From Agriotes lineatus (Eukaryota; Arthropoda; Insecta; Coleoptera; Elateridae), in assembly GCA_940337035.1 (NCBI GenBank), contig CALNHX010003564.1, positions 62,001 through 126,000 on the forward strand: 64,000 nucleotides of DNA, given 5' to 3'. This document shows positions 23,010 through 33,825 of the stretch, one piece after another (positions within the stretch are counted from its first letter, which is position 1; each line of letters begins with the position of its first letter). The position numbers and the translations under genes are program-made. The notes under the pieces were generated by a model. That model made no database searches, had not been told where the DNA came from, and was given only the letters and a program-made list of their open reading frames with translations.

Positions 23010-23618
23010 GGGGTACGGACGTTTTGCCCCCGGCGTTTCGCCCCCGACCGTTTCCCCCCGCCGTTTCGCCCTCAGCCGTTTCGCCCCCTAACCGTTTCTC
23101 CTCCGAACCGTTTCGCCCCCGAAGTTTTACCTCTAGCTTTAGCTGTTTCCAGTTGCACCACGATGAGGTTCTGCAACCGTTTTATTATTATTTTTTGGTG
23201 TTTGTGTTTTAATTTTAGTTTTTTTAAAATTTTAATTGGTTTTTGTTAGTTGGTGTTTCTTGTTTTAATTTTAGAGTTTTTAGTGAATACATATAAAGAA
23301 AGATAAATCTTTTAGCATTTATATTTCGACGTGCAACCGGAATAAATTCAAAATTCAAAGTTGTACGCAATCCCACGCAAGTAATCAGTAACTTGACGAT
23401 TTTCAAAATCTTCAACGATTTTTTTCATACGAGCTGATATTGCGACATACTTTTTATTTCTTGGATTAAAAAATAAAAAAAACCGGTTGCAGAAATCCTA
23501 CTAGCTATCTCCTCGTGCTGCAACTGGAAACAGCTGAAGCTGGCTAAAGCTACAGGTAAAACTTCGGGGGCGAAACGGCTGGGGGCGAAATGGCGGGGGC
23601 GAAACGTCCGTAAACCCA
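23010..23618. mobile_element. Mutator-like foldback element with 9-bp target duplication
   Basis: GATAATTTT is found immediately left (23001-23009) and right (23619-23627). A 9-bp duplication is the mark of Mutator-type (MULE) transposases. The inverted ends start GGGGTACGGACG and end CGTCCGTAAACCCA. Next to them are short repeats of CCGTTTCGCCCCC on the left (five or six variants, 23028-23128) and the complement GGGGGCGAAACGG on the right (23565-23608). Further in, the arms pair over AGCTGTTTCCAGTTGCA and AACCGGTT/CTGCAACCG-like stretches. No transposase is present, so it depends on one elsewhere. Confidence 0.88.
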
Positions 23619-23639
23619 GATAATTTTAGACGGCATTGA

Positions 23640-24120
23640 AAGAACTGCTATTGATTTGTAATTTTCACATCTGCCCGACTATTTCCACTGGTCTGGAAAA
23701 TGTTGGTTTTAAGTATTAAGTTAAATAATATCAACAACGGTTCCTTAAAGTTGTGGCTTTATAGATACAAGGAGGTATTTGGTCTGGACCACATGATTTT
23801 TTTGGTTTTAGATCTTTAGATTTTTTGTTAAATCCTCCAATTCAAAAGCGCTAATCGAAAACAGATCTGAAGAGTCCTGAAGATTTGGTATATTATATGT
23901 TGACGTAGCATTAAAGACTGAACAAAAAAAAGTAGCAAATTTACTGGCAACTGTAATTTGTGATTTCATTACTTTGGTATGGATGTTTTACGTCACAGTT
24001 ACGGTTGCCTTTCTTATTTTTCACATAGTTCCAAAAGCTATTTACATTAGTTTAATTTTTTATTTCGAATGCGAATTTAGTTGCCAAGGCCCGTAGGGAC
24101 AAAAAAGAACTTCAGTGCGG
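23640..24120 (-). pseudogene. LINE linker and start of reverse transcriptase
   Basis: The - strand reads LSLRALATKFAFEIKN and FWNYVKNKKGNRN (linker, about 24090-23960), then after frame changes KPKKSCGPDQIPPCIYKATT (about 23810-23750), the conserved opening of Jockey/CR1-type reverse transcriptases (usually KSxGPDGIPPxxYK). The Mutator-like foldback lies directly downstream at 23618. The linker matches in order the piece at 25086-25625, so the two are probably one LINE split by 24124-25085. Confidence 0.75.
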
Positions 24121-24123
24121 AGA

Positions 24124-24550
24124 GGTACATTGATTTTTTACTTCCCTCGTCTGAAAGACGAAGGAAGCATTGTAATCACGTAAAATCACCTTCCGAGATT
24201 TCTTCAGATTTTCACGTTTCAGGGTCCCTAGATGACGAAAAAGAGGTTTTCTCAATTCCGTCTTGTCTGCCTGTCCGTCTGTCTGTCCGTCTGTCTGTCT
24301 GACTGTATGTCTGTCTGTCTGTCTGTCCGTCTGTCTGTGTGTGTCTGTCTGTTGGCAGTATAGCTCAAAAACTATTTGTCGGAGGAAGACGATCTTCTGC
24401 ATACATATTATATATCTACCTCGCATGAAACCGGTACAATTTCATACAAATATATACAGGATAAGCACCTTAAAAAAATAAAATTTTGTGTATTTTTGTG
24501 TTAATTTTGAAATAAAAGGAAGTAATAACTTTCACATAGGTCAGGCTTTA
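24124..24550 (+). repeat. Dispersed repeat with GTCT microsatellite
   Basis: Starts with a small palindrome CTTCCCTCGTCTGAAAGACGAAGGAAG (24141-24167, given here in two halves: arm CTTCCCTCGTCT, arm AGACGAAGGAAG), continues CATTGTAATCACG and GAGATTTCTTCAGATTTTCA, then a (GTCT)n tract at 24264-24352 with CCGT and GTGT variants, then GGCAGTATAGCTCAAAAACTA. This arrangement is common in insect genomes as a microsatellite-seeding non-autonomous element. The right end is uncertain. Confidence 0.6.
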
Positions 24551-24689
24551 CATTTGCCGAAAATAAGACTTAACCGATAAAGGATAATGTCACAAAAAAG
24601 TAAAAATGTTTCAACCATAACACCGTGCTCTTCAAGTGAGGCGCGCGCCTCGCCGTCTTGAAGAGACTCAGTAGCGTAGATGGAATTTC

Positions 24690-24790
24690 GCTGTAGTTAT
24701 ATCCGCTGCGGCGATGCGGTTAGGATTGAGCGATCTGCAGAGCTGCAGATGCGGCGGGTTCAAAACCCAGCGGGATTTTTTTTTAAATTT
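24690..24790 (+). repeat. tRNA-like sequence, possible SINE remnant
   Basis: GGGTTCAAAACCC (24756-24768) fits the RNA polymerase III B box and its stem. Upstream, GCGGTTAGGATTGAG could be a worn A box, and a T-run follows at 24776-24784. The whole does not fold into a clean cloverleaf by eye. No tail repeat or target duplication was found. Confidence 0.35.
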
Positions 24791-25085
24791 GAAAATGTAT
24801 TTAATTTATTAGAAACGTGAAGATATTTTTACTCCTAACTTAATTTTATTTTTAATATTATTTAGTGTCACAATGTCGACGAAGGAAGTTCTGGGTAAAG
24901 CTTTTTGCGGATTTTTTAAACCGAGAAATCATGAAATTACAACATTTTAACCAACTTTTGTAGTTTATTTCGTTATGTGACATCGGTTGATGTTTATCTG
25001 TCGCCCCGCCACCTACAAAAAAATCGTAAAAAGTCGATTATTTCACTGCCAATTTGGACGTTCTTCACTGCCGATTTCAAAAAAG

Positions 25086-25625
25086 TTATTTTACTCTTAG
25101 AGACTGCCCCTTTTCGCTTGTACTCTTGAAGATGATAATCCGATCTGTTTTTATGTTTATGGATGTATTTTTTTGTTTTTCATTAATTATTTTCTCGTTA
25201 AACCAAACCGGGTAACTCCTAGAACTTGTACAAGCAACCCTTGAAACACATTGGTTCGTTACATGATAAATTTTATCATAGAAAATAGTCACTGCATCTG
25301 ATGGGTTACTACACGATTTCATAATACTTCAATCAACATTGTTTAACAAATTATACATGAGCAAATAGTCTGCCTGCTTAAAATTAAAACTATTTGTGTG
25401 GTTATTTGGACAGTGTAGATCTTTATAAGTGTCTATTTTATCCTTTATAATTAGTGCATGATGATATTGGCAATCGAGCGGCACAAGCGATTAGCACTCG
25501 TTTGACACCTGAACTAGCAGGTTGCTTAAAACAAGATCTGTCGTATTCCCTTCGGCATTCAAAATATTGTTGTACTGACTGGCATTAATAAGTGATAAAA
25601 ATACGAAAAGTTTTGTTGTTGTTAT
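25086..25625 (-). pseudogene. LINE endonuclease C-terminus and linker
   Basis: The - strand gives NILNAEGNTTDLVLSN, SLVPLDCQYHHALI (the SDHxxI-type endonuclease end, altered to CQYHHALI), KIDTYKDLHCPNNHTNSFNF, then ATG 25322: SDAVTIFYDKIYHVTNQCV and SRSYPVWFNEKIINEKQK (linker) to a stop at 25086. PVWFNEKI matches the PxWF/Yxxxx linker box of Jockey-type ORF2. Two stops interrupt it. The natural continuation is at 24120-23640 on the same strand. Confidence 0.8.
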
Positions 25626-25629
25626 GTTA

Positions 25630-27430
25630 CCAGCTGCTAAAGAGGTGTATGTGCCTTTGATTGCAGGTATTGTAATGGTATAGTGCCGGTAGCAATTCTG
25701 GTTGCATAACTAAGGCACCATCATGAATAAAGATTCAAACAGGCTCAGAATTGATTTTTGTTTATTGCAACATTAAAGTAATTATAATACCCTAATAAAT
25801 GCACAAGATATGATTAGCAGTAACTATAATTTGATTGACAGAGGTTAGCATTAGATAAAACAGTATCGAAATGGTTATGTTTAACTCAATTTTCAATAAT
25901 TGTGCTCGTTATGGCAGATGCACTCAATTTATGTTGACTGACAGATTTGATATTTTAAATTCAAGGCAATATTGTGAATTTGCATTGATACAGATATGTT
26001 TGAGGCGTTACGAAAGTTCTATGCAGCGTTAATGTTAAAATTACAAGGCAAACAATCGCCAACGCAGCTGAAAGGCAAAACGCGTTGTAAAGGAAGCATA
26101 CAATGCAAAGAGCATGAAAAGGCCATGTGCGTTAGAACAAAAACAATAGTACAGTGCTAAATTAAACTTGTGAAACAGTGCTATTAAAACTAAAGTGATT
26201 AAAAGCCTAGATTTTAGGTTATAAAGTGCTACGACTGACAATTAACCAAAAAACAGTTTGGTTTCTAAGGAAAACATTGTACAAAACTTACTTCTGAGCA
26301 ATTGTAATAGTTGCTAAGAGGCGTGATGTTCTATTGTTATTATTGACAACCGAAGTCATGTAAAAAATAGCTGTGTGCAAGATTGGCTCTCAGAAATTGT
26401 ATTATTTTGAATATAAAAGTTATGTGTGTGAGTCCAAAAGTTGTGTTTATCGTTCACCAGTTCGCAAAGTGCCTTTGTGTAAAATTTCATCGTGTAAGAA
26501 AACTCCCAGTGAAGATGAAGGTGCTCTACAGAGTTCCAAGTGGGTCCAACATTGGGACCAAGTTTTCGACCAGTTATGGGTAGCAACCGGCTGAAATTTT
26601 GTGTGCAACATGTGGGAGAGGCTTTCCTTGGGGCCTCTGTCTAGAGAGTAGAAGCCAGGAATAATCCTGAGTTAATTGAGAGCCATAGTGTCCCTTGAAA
26701 GTGCAACGCAGCATCCAGGTCCACTTTTCAAGGTAAATTTGAACAGGAACGGCGTTCCGAGGAGCCTTCAGCTTCAAGCAGCACTTGGAGCACACATTGT
26801 ACGAGGTCCAAAGAGAGTTCCAGCCCCAGGGTCCTTGCAGAAGATATTTACAGCGGTGGCATCATTTGATTTTGTGGTCGACAAGATTTGTTCAAGAAAC
26901 CAGGAAGTGAAACAATTGCAGATTAACGTGTCCGTTTGCTGCGACGTCAACGGAAATAAAACAAGTTGCCGCACTGCTTAAGTCATAATTACATTGCATA
27001 TTTACCTGACGCGAAAGTTGTTGCTTGTTGGGAAAATTGCATTCAATTACGTTGGATTTTTGTGCAATCAATCATCTGTGTTTTTTCCAGCAATTTGGAG
27101 GTTAAACTGGCAGATCAGAATATTCGGACATTTTCCATACTTGAATAAAAGTCATACTCAGCAGTAAATGTTATACTGGATGTTACAACCGAACCCTCTC
27201 ATTTCGAGTTTTCTCATGCAAAGCTGGAGTTTTTATTTTTGATTCTGGTTGCCAATGGATAAAATAGGAAAGGCAATAAACTATTTATTTTGCTAGTAAT
27301 CAATACAAGGCATAAAATGTTTAATAATTCTTGATATAGATACAACATATGAATTCCTATTAAAACTAAATTATTTTTATTTGTGGTGATTATCCCTAAT
27401 TATTTATTTATATTAAAGCATTGTCTTATT
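25630..27430. other. Unassigned stretch
   Basis: No recognised protein. 26360-26990 is GC-richer, with overlapping open stretches on both strands (26373-26594 +, 26676-26981 +, 26574-26795 -). None shows a motif. Repeated phrases such as GAGTTCCAG and AGCTTCAAGCAGCAC faintly recall 22200-22300, so both may be leaders of related retroelements. This is inference. Confidence 0.25.
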
Positions 27431-27439
27431 GGGGTTTTA

Positions 27440-28010
27440 TTACAGTATATTGAAATCTTCTAGTATTATTATATTTTTGTCAAAGCGCAATTCATTATTT
27501 TCATAGAACTCGGTATATTCATCAATTGTAGATCGTGGCGTGACGTATGTATTGCATAGTATAATTTTGTTTCCATAAATATCACATTTAAGAAGCCGCG
27601 TGGCGCAGATGGGTAAGCGCCAGGCTTGCATTAAGCAAGTCCTCGGTTCGAATCCCGCTGGGGTCGGAATTTTTCCATATCCTTGGCGATTAGAATCGGG
27701 CTCGGTGAGACCATTCACAGTTGGGCACCAAATTAACTGTGCTCTACTCAGCACCACAGACCTAAGAGATAGAGTAACAAGGTCAACACATCACCAAGTA
27801 CACACAACTCACACAATGGTTGCTGCGCAAGCACCAAAGGCGCGCTCCAACTCTGTATCCCGAATTCGGGACAAGTTGAGCATTGTACCGCCAGATGCCA
27901 TCGCATAAAGCACCAGCCTCTACACCGCAAGGTAAAATGAGGTTATAGATTATACATACATATACAAATATCACATTCAATAAGTAAAGTTTCAAAAGTA
28001 AATTTTATAT
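27440..28010 (-). pseudogene. LINE endonuclease fragment split by a SINE
   Basis: Right of the SINE the - strand reads KFTFETLLIECDI (about 28008-27968). Left of it the reading continues YGNKIILCNTYVTPRSTID, EYTEFYENNELRFD, KNIIILEDFNI (27575-27440). The last is the GDFN box of apurinic-type LINE endonucleases with Gly changed to Glu. The two halves join at the SINE target site, so the copy was older than the SINE. No more of this LINE is present. Confidence 0.75.
27589..27965 (+). mobile_element. tRNA-derived SINE with 12-bp target duplication
   Basis: AAATATCACATT flanks it on both sides (27577-27588 and 27966-27977). Near the 5' end are an A box (TGGCGCAGATGGG, 27601-27613) and a B box (GGTTCGAATCC, 27645-27655), spaced as in a tRNA gene and ending GCTGGGGTC, so the head derives from a tRNA. 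A unique body of about 280 bp follows and ends in an AT-rich tail (ATACATACATATAC). It was made by RNA polymerase III and inserted with LINE machinery; the near-perfect duplication suggests it is fairly young. Confidence 0.85.
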
Positions 28011-28019
28011 CGATATCTA

Positions 28020-29168
28020 TCGACATTATGACATTATGACAACCGCTTTTAAAATTGAAGGGTATACTTTAATACGTAAAGATCGCATCACTCGCGGTGG
28101 TGGAATCGCAGCTTTAATTTCAAATAGAATTAAATTTACATAAATTGCATCTCATAATACCATAGAGCAGCTGCGGATTTTGGTGGGAACTGATTTAAAA
28201 AATTCTGTGTTAGGTGTTGTGTATCGTCCACCTAGCTTCAATCCCAAATGGTTTTTTAATGCGCTTGAAGAAATGATATCTACTTGTTTATCACAATGGA
28301 TAAAATTATTTGTGTAGGAAATTTTAATATCAGTTTATTGAAAACCACTAGCCCTGGTATTATTATTTTTGATTCGTTTTTAGAATCTTTGGGATTATTT
28401 CAACATGTAAATCAACCTATCAAAATTACCCCAAACAGCAGTACATTAATTGATTTTATTTTATCTTCCGATAAGGAATTAGTTTCATTAGTAGATGTAT
28501 GCGATTATCACGTATCAGACCACGACGTTGTCGTTTGTAACGTAACTTTATCCACTCCTTATTGCAAGCCTGTTTTTATTAAATGTCGTAACTTTAACTC
28601 AATAAAGATAATTTTGAAAGCGATTTGCAGCTTCTACCGTGGAATTTCATTTATATTTGTGCTGATATAGATGAAAAAGTGGAAATATTCAATAACTGTG
28701 TTACTGAAATTTTTAATTGACGTGCTTCTGTCCATACTCGCAAAGTATCCCTCTTCAACCGTGGATAACCGATAGCGTTAAATTGTTGCAATCGTTGAGA
28801 AATAAAGAAAAAAGAAAATTTCGTAAAACTAAACTTCCCCACCATTGGCAGTACTATAAAACTCTTCGTAATAACACTACATTGGTCATTCACAAGGGAA
28901 AAAAGCTTACCTTGAATTCAAATTACGTCAGTATAATTCTGCAGAAATTCTCTGGAACTAAAACGTTTAGGGATTAGTGTTTCTAAATACACGGAAATGC
29001 CATTAGGTTTACAAGACGTTAATAAAATAAATTACATTTTTAGTAGTAGTATTCCTGAAAATGGTGCTGATAATTCTGAATTAATCAATCTTTACTTATC
29101 ACGTACTAAAAATGAAATAAGTTCTGTTTTTGAATTTAATGCAGTGTGGATAGTATTCTAATTAGAAT
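28020..29168 (+). pseudogene. LINE ORF2, endonuclease and linker (5' half)
   Basis: Reads TAFKIEGYTLIRKDRITRGG, GGIAALISNRIKF, then LGVVYRPPSFNP (28080-28250), then from 28310 VGNFNISLLKTTSPG, SLGLFQHVNQPIKITPNSST, LIDFILSS, DYHVSDHDVVVCNV: YRPP, GNFN (usually GDFN) and SDHD are the endonuclease boxes. The linker follows (PWITDSVKLLQSLRNKEKRK, 28745-28810, to EISSVFEFNAV near 29140). Stops at 28141 and 28315 and at least two frame shifts make it inactive. The reverse transcriptase continues after the Harbinger-like insert, at 30272. Confidence 0.85.
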
Positions 29169-29184
29169 TAAGGCCATTATTACA

Positions 29185-29484
29185 CTAGGCCGCCTGGCAC
29201 CGCAACCAGCTGCGCCACCGGTGACTCAGTCGGCGAGTCGTACAAGGCGACCGGTGGCGCAGCCCATGCAACAACAGTATATGCAACAACGCCCGGTGAA
29301 CGAACATCATACACAGCAGCAAACAATGTCTCAGCCAGGACTAGTAAATCGACAACCACAAATTAATTTTTTCCAAACTCAGTTTCAACAACGCCTAGAT
29401 GCAAACATGCCCTTACAATCTCCTCCAGCTGAAGCCACTTCAGTCACATCCAATGAAGATTCTGATAGTCAAATACTGAGATGA
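29185..29484 (+). pseudogene. Gln/Pro-rich open end inside the Harbinger-like element
   Basis: An open frame enters from the element's left end and runs to TGA at 29482. It reads like a disordered C-terminus: PQPAAPPVTQSASRTRRP, many Gln and Met (QQQYMQQRP), ending SNEDSDSQILR. Harbinger elements commonly encode a second, Myb/SANT-like DNA-binding protein with a low-complexity tail, so this may be the last exon of that gene. That is inference from context. There is no start codon of its own. Confidence 0.4.
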
Positions 29485-30059
29485 ATTGCTTTGAAAGCTC
29501 CACTTTGAGTTTGCTATTTAATTCATATTGTTTTTAAAATGTAAAGACTTAAACTGATTAAAATAATCCTGTTTTGTAATTTTATTTTTACTTCACCCAA
29601 ATAAATAGCATTATGCCCTTTTTCTTATTCTATTTATCTGCAATTTTATTCTCATAACGCTGGCTCGGTAGACAATCAACTCTATTCAAAGGGGTGAATT
29701 CCTAATAATTTGTAAATTTTTACCTAAATTGGTGCTCCACTGGCCACCCGAATTAGTTCCAAATACGCAGCCGCAAAGATATGCACTGCTGTCAAAATTA
29801 CAAAAATGGTTCGTATTGTGCTGCAAGCGTGGTTGACTTTAAAAATAAAAAATGTGAACATTTGAAGAGGTATTTATTTAAATCGTAGTGCTTTGGCGGT
29901 TATTATTCTAATTTGTTTCAGGAATTAATTTGTCTTATGACGTCAGAAGGGACGCCGACTGAATTTCTGCAATTGTTTAATCTCCACCTAACCTCACACT
30001 TGGACTTATCTTGCATGCACACAAATTTCTGGATGCTCACACTGATATTTAGCTTATTA

Positions 30060-30240
30060 CAGTACCTTAAACTTTGAGGTGTCTTTGTTCGGTGATCGAA
30101 AAGGGGCCCCGCTAGTATCTTCTTCTGCAATGGTTTCTCCCGTTGTTTGTACTGCTGGTCGGTGTCCTGCACTCCTGCCTGATGCGTCGCAGTGGAAAAC
30201 GCTGGCTCTGGTCCCTATTTTCGGCTGCAATTCTGGTTCG
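30060..30240 (-). pseudogene. Coding-like remnant inside the Harbinger-like element
   Basis: From about 30240 leftward one frame is open for about 60 codons (PELQPKIGTRASVF, SGRSAGHRPAVQTTG, EEDTSGAPFRSPNKDTS) and reaches AAG|GTACTG, which would serve as a splice donor. No known domain. It could be the first exon of an element-encoded gene. A second frame of the same strand is open at 30172-29918 and cannot be excluded. Confidence 0.25.
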
Positions 30241-30271
30241 TAATTTTGAAGTGGTTAGTGTAATAAAGGCC

Positions 30272-30720
30272 TAACACTAAATTAGTTGGACCTGATGGTG
30301 TTAGTGTAGTCATGATTAAATTGTGCTGTCTTTTCGTCGTACAATTTTTAACGCATATCATTAATTGCTGTAGTACTCAGAATTGGTTTCTTACATGTTG
30401 GAAAAAAACGTACGTTACCCCTTTAGCTAAAACTAAACAACCCACCGAATACAAACATTTACGCCCTATAAGCATATTACCTGTATTACCTAAAGTATTG
30501 GAGAATGTAATTTGAAATCAACTCAGACTTCATTTATCTTCTTATGACATTCTACCTTCTCTGCAGTCAGGTTTTAGACCACTTCATAGTTACACCACTC
30601 CATTACTCAAAGTAGTCGATGATTTGATACATTCTATCGATCAGGGTAAGCTGTCTGTGTTAATTATGCTCGATTTTACCAAAGCATTTGATACGTGTAC
30701 TATTGACCATAACGATAATT
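30272..30720 (+). pseudogene. LINE reverse transcriptase (3' half of the split LINE)
   Basis: Continues the LINE of 28020-29168 after the Harbinger-like insert: NTKLVGPDGVSVVMIK, YVTPLAKTKQPTEYKHLRPI, SILPVLPKVLENVI, LPSLQSGFRPLHSYTTPLLK, VDDLIHSIDQGKLSVLIMLD, FTKAFDT. The Asp of LDFTKAFDT is the first catalytic Asp. A stop at 30513 and later frame loss are present. Sequence after DT (about 30700) is lost, so the YADD box is missing and the copy is truncated where an opposing LINE begins. Confidence 0.88.
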
Positions 30721-30763
30721 TTGGCCAGCAACTTATACGGGTGGGACAGTAGTTTTCTATTTA

Positions 30764-31715
30764 TCACTCTTTATATATTAAAATTACTTGCGCATTTTTC
30801 CACGTTTCAGGGATAGTGCTTTCTGACAGGCATTTATTTAGTATTTCTTTCATGGATGTTGAAGTGGCCATTCCTCCTAACTGTATAATTTCGCTTGTTA
30901 TGCCATCATCTCCTAGGGCTCTCCCATTCTTCAGTTGAAATAGGGCATATACTATTTCCTCTGTGATAATGTCAGGTAATTCCCCTAAGCCGATATCAAT
31001 TATGTTTTCAAGTTTCATATCGTAAGATTTGGGATTTACTTGGCAATAGAGTTTGTTATAGAATTCCTCTACAACCTTTGTTATTTCCATTTTTTCATGT
31101 TTTACATCCTCTGTTTCATTGTGTTCTGGTGCTTTCATTGGTTCCTGATGGTTTGAGAATCTTTATGCTTTTGTTATATTCAATTACTGTTTTAATTCTC
31201 TCAGTATTATATTTTCACACATCTTCCCTTAATTTTCTTTCTGATTGTTTTGTTCAATTCTCAATAATTTGAAGAATCTCTGTTCATGTTTCTTCGCTGT
31301 TTCATAAGTTGCTGTGTTTTTAGTTTTAGCTCAAGAACACATTCTTTTAATCATCATTTTAAAGTCAGTCCTTATTTGATTTTCTATACTGTTTGTATTC
31401 ATGTTGACCACATCCTTTTAATTTGCCAGTTTTTTTTTAGAGCTCTAGTTGGTATTCAGAGCAGTTTTGTTTGAGTTGTTCCAAACTGGGAAACGGTTGC
31501 TTTTTTATTAACTTATTTCTCTCTGCTTTTGTGTTTACTTCTATTGTAATTCTTCTATGATCACTTCCCGTATGAAATTTATTTAAAACAATAACATTCC
31601 CTATTATATATTTCTCATCTTTATTTCCAAGGCCAACGTTTCCTCTGTATGGTATATTATCATGGTTTGAGTTTCCTACCTTGACTTTAAGGCGCCCATT
31701 ATAGTTTTATAACCT
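30764..31715 (-). pseudogene. LINE fragment (RTE/craniofacial-type): endonuclease end and start of reverse transcriptase
   Basis: At about 31715-31530 the - strand reads GRLKVKVGNSNHDN, VLNKFHTGSDHRRITIEVN: SDHR is the last catalytic box of the endonuclease. After degraded linker, 31138-30764 is open: KVVEEFYNKLYCQV, GELPDIITEEIVYALFQLKN, GRALGDDGITSEIIQLGG, LNKCLSESTIPETWKNAQVI, LIYKE, which is the start of the polymerase domain in RTE-like LINEs. Cut off right there. It is a different family from the Jockey/CR1-type LINEs in this window. Confidence 0.85.
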
Positions 31716-31739
31716 GTGTTTTCAGGTTTTATGTGCTCT

Positions 31740-33820
31740 TGTAATATATAAAGTATTTATACGCCTTATTTGTGGAGCTGTGCACCTGAATAATTTGAAT
31801 ACTGTAACGTTGTGATATTTTTATAACTATATATTGTTATAGTATTGACTCTCCTTAGCAAGCCAATATCTACACATTAGTTACTTAAGTGTCAAAATAC
31901 TCCTAATAAAATATTTGCCCTAACTCCAATTTTAATTGATCAAATAATTTATTTCTTTGGCTAGCCCGATTAATGTGATGATCTCAAATCTCAGGTAAGG
32001 TCTTGCATTACAAAAACTATCAAATACTTTGCTTAATAACGAATTATGTCAGAATTATTTTTGATCTTTCAGATTGTCACTATCAAATTATTAATATGAC
32101 ATTTTAAAAACTGACCTCATTTTCAATCAACACACATCATTTTTAATATGTTAACAAAAGTAAGATTTTATGTATATAACTAATTATTGTACTGTAGAAA
32201 TTAACTAATGTTTCTTTTATTTACATATACCTGATCTTCTTGCCTTACGTAGAGTGAATACAACCTCCCTGCAGAAACAGCACAAACGCATCCAAACCAC
32301 TTTATCACTTCTCAGAACCTCCCACTTTCACTAGAATCTACGGTGCAACTACAGACTGAACACCGCTAAGGTCTCACACTCCAACCAGATGTCCTCCCTT
32401 TATATGTACCTTGTATGGACTCGAACCAGCAATTTCATTCTACTTGTAACAGCTACTAAGCCACTAGCTATCCAAAACTGTTCTCCCTCTTACTCCAATT
32501 CAATTATTACATATTATTTCAGACGTCACGCAAGAACATTGATGCCACCCGAGTCAAATTCAACCAGATGCAGTATACACCCAATTCCAGCTCAATTGCA
32601 TATGTATCAACTTGACAGCAACTCACACGAAACTCCAAATCAAAAGAATACCTAATATTGACGTATCTGTAGTTACTTCAAGTCGTTTATTAACCATGTT
32701 ATTCTTCAGTATGTTTTTAAAATTCATTTTATTTCTTTCTTTTATGATTTTAGTTAAATATACTTTTTAATACAACCACCAGTCAATAAATAACATTTAA
32801 TTAAAGGGTTTTTGTTCTTCAAATTTCATTTTGTACTATAAAACATGTTATACTTTTTGAACAAAATTACGTTGTTGTTTATAATCATATTTTTACTATA
32901 GTAATTTCTAATTTTAATCTAAATGTTTGAAGATTAACCTTCTGGATGATTTTAACTATATACATTATGGTTTATTAATTAATCTTACAAATTACAATTA
33001 ATTTATTCTAATATGACTTCAGCTCAAAAATTTCATATTATTTCATACTGACTTTTAGCTTGTTTAAATTCTTTACTTTGTACTTTTTAATTTGATAGTT
33101 TTTCTCTCAAAATGGTAATTAATTTATTAATAATAAATTGGCAGTCATGATCTGCAACTATTACAATATATTACTCTATATACTAACATTATTGTTTTGT
33201 TTTTCTGTACTAGAATGGCTACCCCCCCCTCCCCCCCTCTAAATGTGAATCTGTTTTATTATTTTAGTACAATATTGTTCATTTTTCTCTAGCCTGGTTT
33301 TACACAAACCGTGGACATTCCATTTTATTTCCGATAGTTATTTTTAAAGGTCCTCAAGGCGATCACTGGAGTTCATAGTCCTGATATTATAAGTGGCAGC
33401 ATAGAGTTTTGTTAATGGGGATTTCTGTTATAAAAGCAATTGCGAATTTTTACCTCCCCCAGAATTCTTGTGGCAAGCCCTTTTGGGGGTGTGGTATTTA
33501 AATTGAATAAATACTTCTACCCACCTGGATACAGTACTATAAAACTTAATTTTAAAGTCAAAACTCGTCCTTCATAATTTTGCATACAACAATGCTCTGA
33601 GCGCCTCCATTATAATAATGATCGCAAATTGAAATAAAATTGATTTTTAAAATATTTTCCTAATTGTAATTAGTCACACATTTAAATAAAACACATGGGT
33701 AGATTCCTTATTAATGGTAATATTGGACGGTACCTTGGTATATAACCATATTGGTACCAAGGAAAAATTTGGAAAAATTGACTTTTGCCCCAAAAACTAT
33801 TTTTAAAACGTTGTTAAATC
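31740..33820. other. 2 kb with no recognised gene
   Basis: Very AT-rich, apart from 32240-32660, which holds an 88-codon open stretch on the + strand (32389-32655) without motifs. A C-rich run lies at 33222-33239. I see no transposon ends that pair. Confidence 0.4.
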
Positions 33821-33825
33821 ATAAA

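Larger units (their letters stand above)
29172..30271. mobile_element. PIF/Harbinger-like element with TAA target duplication
   Basis: The ends GGCCATTATTACACTA (29172-29187) and TAGTGTAATAAAGGCC (30256-30271) are inverted repeats with one mismatch. TAA flanks both sides (29169-29171, 30272-30274), matching the TWA target preference of PIF/Harbinger. With the insert and one TAA removed, the LINE reads on in frame from ILIRI to NTKLVGPDGVS, confirming the borders. The 1100-bp interior has no DDE transposase but has two coding-like remnants (29185-29484 + and about 30060-30240 -). Confidence 0.85.

Noticed and set aside
24112..24481. Open stretches of 72-104 codons over the GTCT repeat
   Set aside because: Open only because the tetranucleotide repeat lacks stops in several frames (SVCLSVCLS, RQTDRQTD). 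Not a gene.
26356..26981. Several overlapping small open stretches on both strands
   Set aside because: They contradict one another, have no motif, and the GC-richer composition alone explains the lack of stops.
27591..27665. Functional tRNA gene
   Set aside because: A and B boxes are intact, but the tRNA-like part runs into a 280-bp body with target duplications around the whole, which makes it the head of a SINE.
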